Source of the DNA: a bacterium
GTDB lineage: Bacteria; Bdellovibrionota_B; Oligoflexia; Silvanigrellales; Silvanigrellaceae
Direction of reading: 5' to 3'
Assembly (NCBI GenBank): GCA_009918675.1
Contig: RGDM01000012.1
Location: forward strand, 1-64,000
Length of the DNA stretch: 64,000 nucleotides
This document shows, piece by piece, positions 60,876-64,000 of the stretch. The translations under genes were made by a program, and so were the position numbers. The notes below the pieces were generated by a model. That model worked only from the letters and a program-made list of their open reading frames with translations, was not told where the DNA came from and did not search any database. Within the stretch, counting starts at the first letter, position 1; each line of letters starts with the position of its first letter.

Positions 60876-62433
60876 AGTTGATGCGTTCTTGAAGAGTGAT
60901 TGCAACCGCACTCATGCCCGGAATCACCACCTGGGCAGTGCCGTCGCGAATTTCAACCCGCTGTCCACTGCACGATTTGGGGTCGCCGGCGTACTTCATG
61001 CCGCTCAAAGAATCGCAGTAAAGGCCGTCTGGTAAAGACGTTTGGACAGAAACAAAGCTCGATTTACCTTCGATATTAAGAGCGAACCAGCCTTGATCAC
61101 CGCGCGAAAAGGCAATCTGAGCTCCCGATTCACTTGACCACCACTTGATTACTGGGGCGCTGCCCACCGTGCGACGGAATTTCAGCATTGATAATAATGT
61201 TGTGTCGCGGTGTTCACAGATCCACTGACCTTTTCCACAGTTCGACAGGCCAGCTTCTGTGTAAACGGGGCGTGTTTGCCCATCGGAGTTCACCGGCGGG
61301 CCATCGGATTCACGAGAGAAGTCGTAGCTGCTCATGATGCCAACGCTGCCGTAGTTGAAGCCCAACAGAAAAAGGTTGGCAAGAGTATGCAAAGTTCCAT
61401 CTCGGTAGGTGAGCACAGGACCGCCACCGCCATGACCACGCTGATTGTCGTGGTTGTCGGTGAAGACAACCGCTTTGCGCGACGGCACAAAGCCCCACGA
61501 CTCGCCCATGCTGCCAAGTGCACTCAAATTACCGCGTCGGAACAACGCAGCCAGAGCCAGGCCCACACGGAACTCGGTGACCGAGCCATTGTCGAGATAT
61601 TCAATTGCACTGACAGGCTCTCCGCCTTGGTCAATGACTTCCTGAAAGACGAAGGGTGAATTTCGCAGCTGCGAAACAATCGCACCAATATCTCCAGGGG
61701 CCATGTGCTTCGCTGCGTCAATGCGGAAGCCGCGCACACCGATGCTCAATTGGTCATTTAAAAAGTCTGCAATTTTGCCACGGACGGAATCGTTGCCAGT
61801 GTTTAAATCAGCAAGTCCAAGAAGTTCGCAATTTTGTACTTCCCAGCGATCTTGGTAATTGCGGATGACGTTGTCGGAGTAGCGTCCACAGTGATGAAAA
61901 TCTGCAAAAGCGAAAAGCCCAGGGTAGTTGTAGCGGGAATAGCTGGAGCCGGCCCAACCGGTTTCCGACTGATTGAAGGGAAGAGTTTGTGCCATGTGAT
62001 TTACGACTGCATCTGAGATGACATCGACACCGGCTTTTTGGCAGCGATTCACCATGTCGATGAACTCGGCCCGGGTCCCACTGCGGCTCTCAAGCCTGTA
62101 GCTCACCGGCTGATATCGCTGAAACCAAGGTGAACCCGGCATAAGGCGATGTTCTTGCGGCGGGGAAATTTGCACCGCATCAACACCAGCGGGCCCAAGA
62201 ACTTTTTCACATTCTTTAGCGACATCTCGCCAGGTCCATTCAAACAGGTGAACGTAAGACGACGGACGTGTGAGCGAACGCACGCCGGCACTTCCTGGCC
62301 GCTCCATAAGTTTTGCGCTTTGGGAATTAGCTGCGGGATTTGTCGCGCGACCGCACGACGAAAGAATCACAGCGAGACCCATCATGGGAGTGAAGAGTGC
62401 TCTTGCGATGTGTGACACTCGAGTTGCTGTCAA
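60868..62433 (-). CDS. Animal-type alpha-amylase (GH13), probable lipoprotein
   Basis: This 521-residue enzyme cuts alpha-1,4-glucans. The signal peptide ends in a lipobox-like ILSSC (Cys27). The body is the animal-type GH13_24 form with SYVHLFEWTWRDVA, RIDAAKHM (nucleophile D239, R237), the acid E265 in FQEVID and FTDNHDNQRGHG (D329). R237 and N327 match two of the three chloride ligands of pancreatic amylase. The third, an Arg in the GFTRVMSS-like motif, reads GSVGIMSS here, with Gly365 in its place, so the enzyme may not need chloride. The start is a TTG at 62433 with GGAG eight bases ahead. Two inverted repeats lie just upstream. Confidence 0.93.
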   Translation of the reverse strand: MTATRVSHIARALFTPMMGLAVILSSCGRATNPAANSQSAKLMERPGSAGVRSLTRPSSYVHLFEWTWRDVAKECEKVLGPAGVDAVQISPPQEHRLMPGSPWFQRYQPVSYRLESRSGTRAEFIDMVNRCQKAGVDVISDAVVNHMAQTLPFNQSETGWAGSSYSRYNYPGLFAFADFHHCGRYSDNVIRNYQDRWEVQNCELLGLADLNTGNDSVRGKIADFLNDQLSIGVRGFRIDAAKHMAPGDIGAIVSQLRNSPFVFQEVIDQGGEPVSAIEYLDNGSVTEFRVGLALAALFRRGNLSALGSMGESWGFVPSRKAVVFTDNHDNQRGHGGGGPVLTYRDGTLHTLANLFLLGFNYGSVGIMSSYDFSRESDGPPVNSDGQTRPVYTEAGLSNCGKGQWICEHRDTTLLSMLKFRRTVGSAPVIKWWSSESGAQIAFSRGDQGWFALNIEGKSSFVSVQTSLPDGLYCDSLSGMKYAGDPKSCSGQRVEIRDGTAQVVIPGMSAVAITLQERINFN

Positions 62434-62444
62434 ACCGCGTTCTC

Positions 62445-62459
62445 CGTTTTGGCAAAACG
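62445..62459. promoter_or_regulatory. 15-bp inverted repeat before the amylase ribosome site
   Basis: CGTTTTG and CAAAACG flank a single G, ending one base before the GGAG site. It could be an operator or a small RNA hairpin near the ribosome site. It is perfect over seven pairs. Confidence 0.4.
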
Positions 62460-62462
62460 TCA

Positions 62463-62476
62463 GACCAATTGTGGTC
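62463..62476. promoter_or_regulatory. 14-bp inverted repeat upstream of the amylase gene
   Basis: GACCA and TGGTC flank ATTG, three bases beyond the first repeat at 62445-62459. The pair suggests a regulator binding side-by-side sites upstream of the amylase. No regulator gene is adjacent. Confidence 0.3.
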
Positions 62477-62565
62477 CAGACACTAGATCATTTTTGGTTT
62501 GCCGGCCAGACTCGTGTGATTTTTTTTTGAAGATTTTTTTATGTATTGAGAATGATGTGACTTTT

Positions 62566-63564
62566 TTATGATATAAAATCAACAAATTGGTCGCTTAAAT
62601 GGAACTTCTGCGAAATTCCCCCACTGCTGTCGAACGTCCAGTCGCAGTGTTCCTTGCTATTCCAGGTCCGCTGCCGGCGAACATACTGCCAGGTCAAGGT
62701 GGCTATTCGCTCGTGAAGCTGGAGCAATGTCTTCTCTGTGAGTCTCGCTTGGTTTCCTTCAACCTCTGCCAAGGCTGCCCAAATCTCCGGATAACCAATC
62801 GCCTTGAACGCCTGGCTGGTTTTGAACACTTCACCCTGAGCAGCCATCAAATCTGCCACCTCGGCAATCCACCCTTCAGCAAACATCACCTCCAGCCGCC
62901 GCGAAATACGTGCGCGAAGAACCTCATCCTCACAGTCCACCTGAATAACGAACGCATCACCGCACAGACTTTGCTGAGACAGTGGCTGAGACTTTTTGAA
63001 TAAAGCAGCAGGCTCTGTGCCCTCGGGACGCTGAAAGACAACCTCGAGAGCGCGCTCGATACGGGTTTTGTCGTTGGGGTGTAGCTCAGCGGCTCGTTCG
63101 GGGGCCAGAGCGCCCAACCAACGGTGGAGCTCTGGCCAACCCCAAACCGCGGCTGAGGCGCGAAACATGTTGCGTAAATCTTCGTTACGCGGAGGCAAAG
63201 GATCGAGACCATGCAGAACAGCACGCAGGTATAACCCGCTTCCACCCACGCAAATAGGCAAGCATCCGCGCGCATCAATGTCGTTGCACGCATCCCAAAC
63301 CATCTCGGCATAGCGAGCAGCATCAATCGTCTCACACGGGGCAAGCACATCGATACCGTGATATTTGTAGCGGTTGATCTCTTCTGCGGGTGGTTTGGCG
63401 GTTCCAATCGTCACGCCGCGGTAGAACTGAAAAGCATCAAGATTTACAAGCTCACACGTGCGAGAAAATTGCTGCGAAAGCAGGTCAGACAAAGCATGTG
63501 CGAGTCCAGTTTTACCTGAAGCCGTTGGCCCAATCACAAACACTGCTTTTGCGAACCGATGCAT
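62566..63564 (-). CDS. miaA: tRNA dimethylallyltransferase
   Basis: The 332-residue enzyme adds dimethylallyl to A37 of tRNAs that read codons starting with U. The start has the P-loop GPTASGKT (12-19), then LVNLDAFQFYRGVTIGTAKP with the general base Asp, and VGGSGLYLRAVLHGL. The C-terminal part includes QAFKAIGYPEIW and the YVRRQRTW region that grips tRNA. Its length is usual. The start follows a weak TTAGG in a T/A-rich stretch. It lies 19 bases after the mutL stop, the classic mutL-miaA order. The next gene in many genomes, hfq, is not here. Confidence 0.95.
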   Translation of the reverse strand: MHRFAKAVFVIGPTASGKTGLAHALSDLLSQQFSRTCELVNLDAFQFYRGVTIGTAKPPAEEINRYKYHGIDVLAPCETIDAARYAEMVWDACNDIDARGCLPICVGGSGLYLRAVLHGLDPLPPRNEDLRNMFRASAAVWGWPELHRWLGALAPERAAELHPNDKTRIERALEVVFQRPEGTEPAALFKKSQPLSQQSLCGDAFVIQVDCEDEVLRARISRRLEVMFAEGWIAEVADLMAAQGEVFKTSQAFKAIGYPEIWAALAEVEGNQARLTEKTLLQLHERIATLTWQYVRRQRTWNSKEHCDWTFDSSGGISQKFHLSDQFVDFIS

Positions 63565-63583
63565 TTTTTTTAACCTAACTCAC

Positions 63584-64000
63584 TCAGACTCGTGAAAACC
63601 ATTGCGCAACATCAGAATCCGTCCAGCGCCGCCAAACAGGACGTCCATGTGGACAATGCGCAAAGAAATCAACTTCTCCTCCGCGCAAAAGGAGGCGTCG
63701 AACGAGTTCTGGATTCATCGGGTCACCGCTGCGCACCGCTGTGTGGCATGCAACGGTTGCAAGGTGCAAATGAAACAATTCTTTGCGTGTCAGATTTGCT
63801 GGACGCACGCCAACATCCAGCCATTCTTGTCCAACACGACGCGCCTGCTGAACGAGAGGATGCGCATCGGAAGAAGAGAAGCCTTTGATGGCAAGAATTT
63901 TTGCAACCACATCATCAAAAAGTGCGGCTGCTTTGTTGAACTCAACCTGAGTGGGCAGCGAATGCAATGCAACACTCCGATTGGCAAGCAGTTCAATTTC
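63584..64000 (-). CDS. mutL: DNA mismatch repair protein MutL, C-terminal end only
   Basis: The frame stays open past the window edge, so only 138 residues of the C-terminal domain are seen, beginning EIELLANRSVALHS. The pattern VACHTAV, then CPHGRPVW and the final SRV fits the metal-binding motifs of nicking MutL proteins (ACHxAV, CPHGRP and FxR). So this MutL probably has endonuclease activity, as in bacteria without MutH. The DQHAxxE motif would lie outside the window. It is followed 19 bases later by miaA. Confidence 0.88.
   Translation of the reverse strand, partial: EIELLANRSVALHSLPTQVEFNKAAALFDDVVAKILAIKGFSSSDAHPLVQQARRVGQEWLDVGVRPANLTRKELFHLHLATVACHTAVRSGDPMNPELVRRLLLRGGEVDFFAHCPHGRPVWRRWTDSDVAQWFSRV

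Noticed and set aside
62599..63003. Plus-strand open frame inside miaA
   Set aside because: Antisense to a fully recognisable miaA; no domain and no upstream signal.
1..64000. CRISPR array, insertion sequence, prophage or defence island
   Set aside because: No evenly spaced repeats, transposase, integrase or cas gene is visible; gene content is house-keeping, envelope and signalling.

Overview
The window is an ordinary-looking, gene-dense bacterial chromosome segment with about 56 protein genes (two cut by the window edges) and one tRNA. By eye the GC content is near 50%. It looks like a Gram-negative, outer-membrane-bearing bacterium of the delta-proteobacteria or Bdellovibrionota/Oligoflexia kind. 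That placement is an inference from gene content: many lipoproteins and small outer-membrane barrels, a TonB-dependent receptor with its own TonB, a myxobacterial-style Ser/Thr kinase with PEGA domains, FHA and REC proteins with GGDEF domains, secreted papain-like proteases, and the mutL-miaA pair. I see no phage, insertion sequence, CRISPR array or rRNA, and no gene-free stretch longer than 300 bases.

Layout, left to right. Positions 1-7118 hold the tail of a papain-fold peptidase, a diaminopimelate decarboxylase fused to a nitroreductase domain, a REC-GGDEF protein, aspartate kinase coupled to a ureohydrolase, and an alpha/beta hydrolase. Positions 7083-13165 hold a secreted papain-like protease with its own promoter and leader hairpin, a hexapeptide acyltransferase behind a coiled-coil lipoprotein, a secreted unknown, and an ADP-ribosylglycohydrolase-like protein behind which sits a small barrel protein. 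Positions 13173-15718 encode a polar amino-acid ABC importer, with the binding protein divergent from the permease and ATPase. A glycine-rich RRM protein with a structured leader and a strong terminator follows. Positions 16461-24460 hold a VWA lipoprotein, a DMT exporter coupled to a DUF2141-like lipoprotein, a cNMP-binding protein/mutM/cupin isomerase run, hisIE and several unknowns.

The long minus-strand run from 33749 down to 24584 contains two half-transporters that resemble the two halves of an eukaryotic MRP/ABCC pump, serA, an FHA-GGDEF protein, a lipoprotein and a Ser/Thr kinase. A divergent unknown with an HEAAH motif stands beside the transporter pair. Positions 35080-36987 hold tRNA-Val(CAC) placed only five bases behind a DsbA-like gene, and a barrel protein. 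Positions 37204-43054 hold a NadD-like adenylyltransferase and an operon of TonB, TonB-dependent receptor, lipoprotein and adenosine-kinase-type PfkB kinase. Positions 43244-48623 hold nagZ, glpK, khpA and a strange sulfite-reductase-like half protein with a long acidic tail. Positions 48654-56443 are mostly envelope genes (MscS, DedA, SanA-like and three large secreted or anchored unknowns). The right end has gltX coupled to an M16 peptidase, an animal-type alpha-amylase lipoprotein, and miaA with the end of mutL.

The most unusual items are the LysA-nitroreductase fusion, the siroheme-reductase-like protein with an acidic tail, the split MRP-type exporter with its HEAAH neighbour, and the animal-type alpha-amylase that has lost one chloride ligand. 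None amounts to a clearly recognisable new defence or mobile system.
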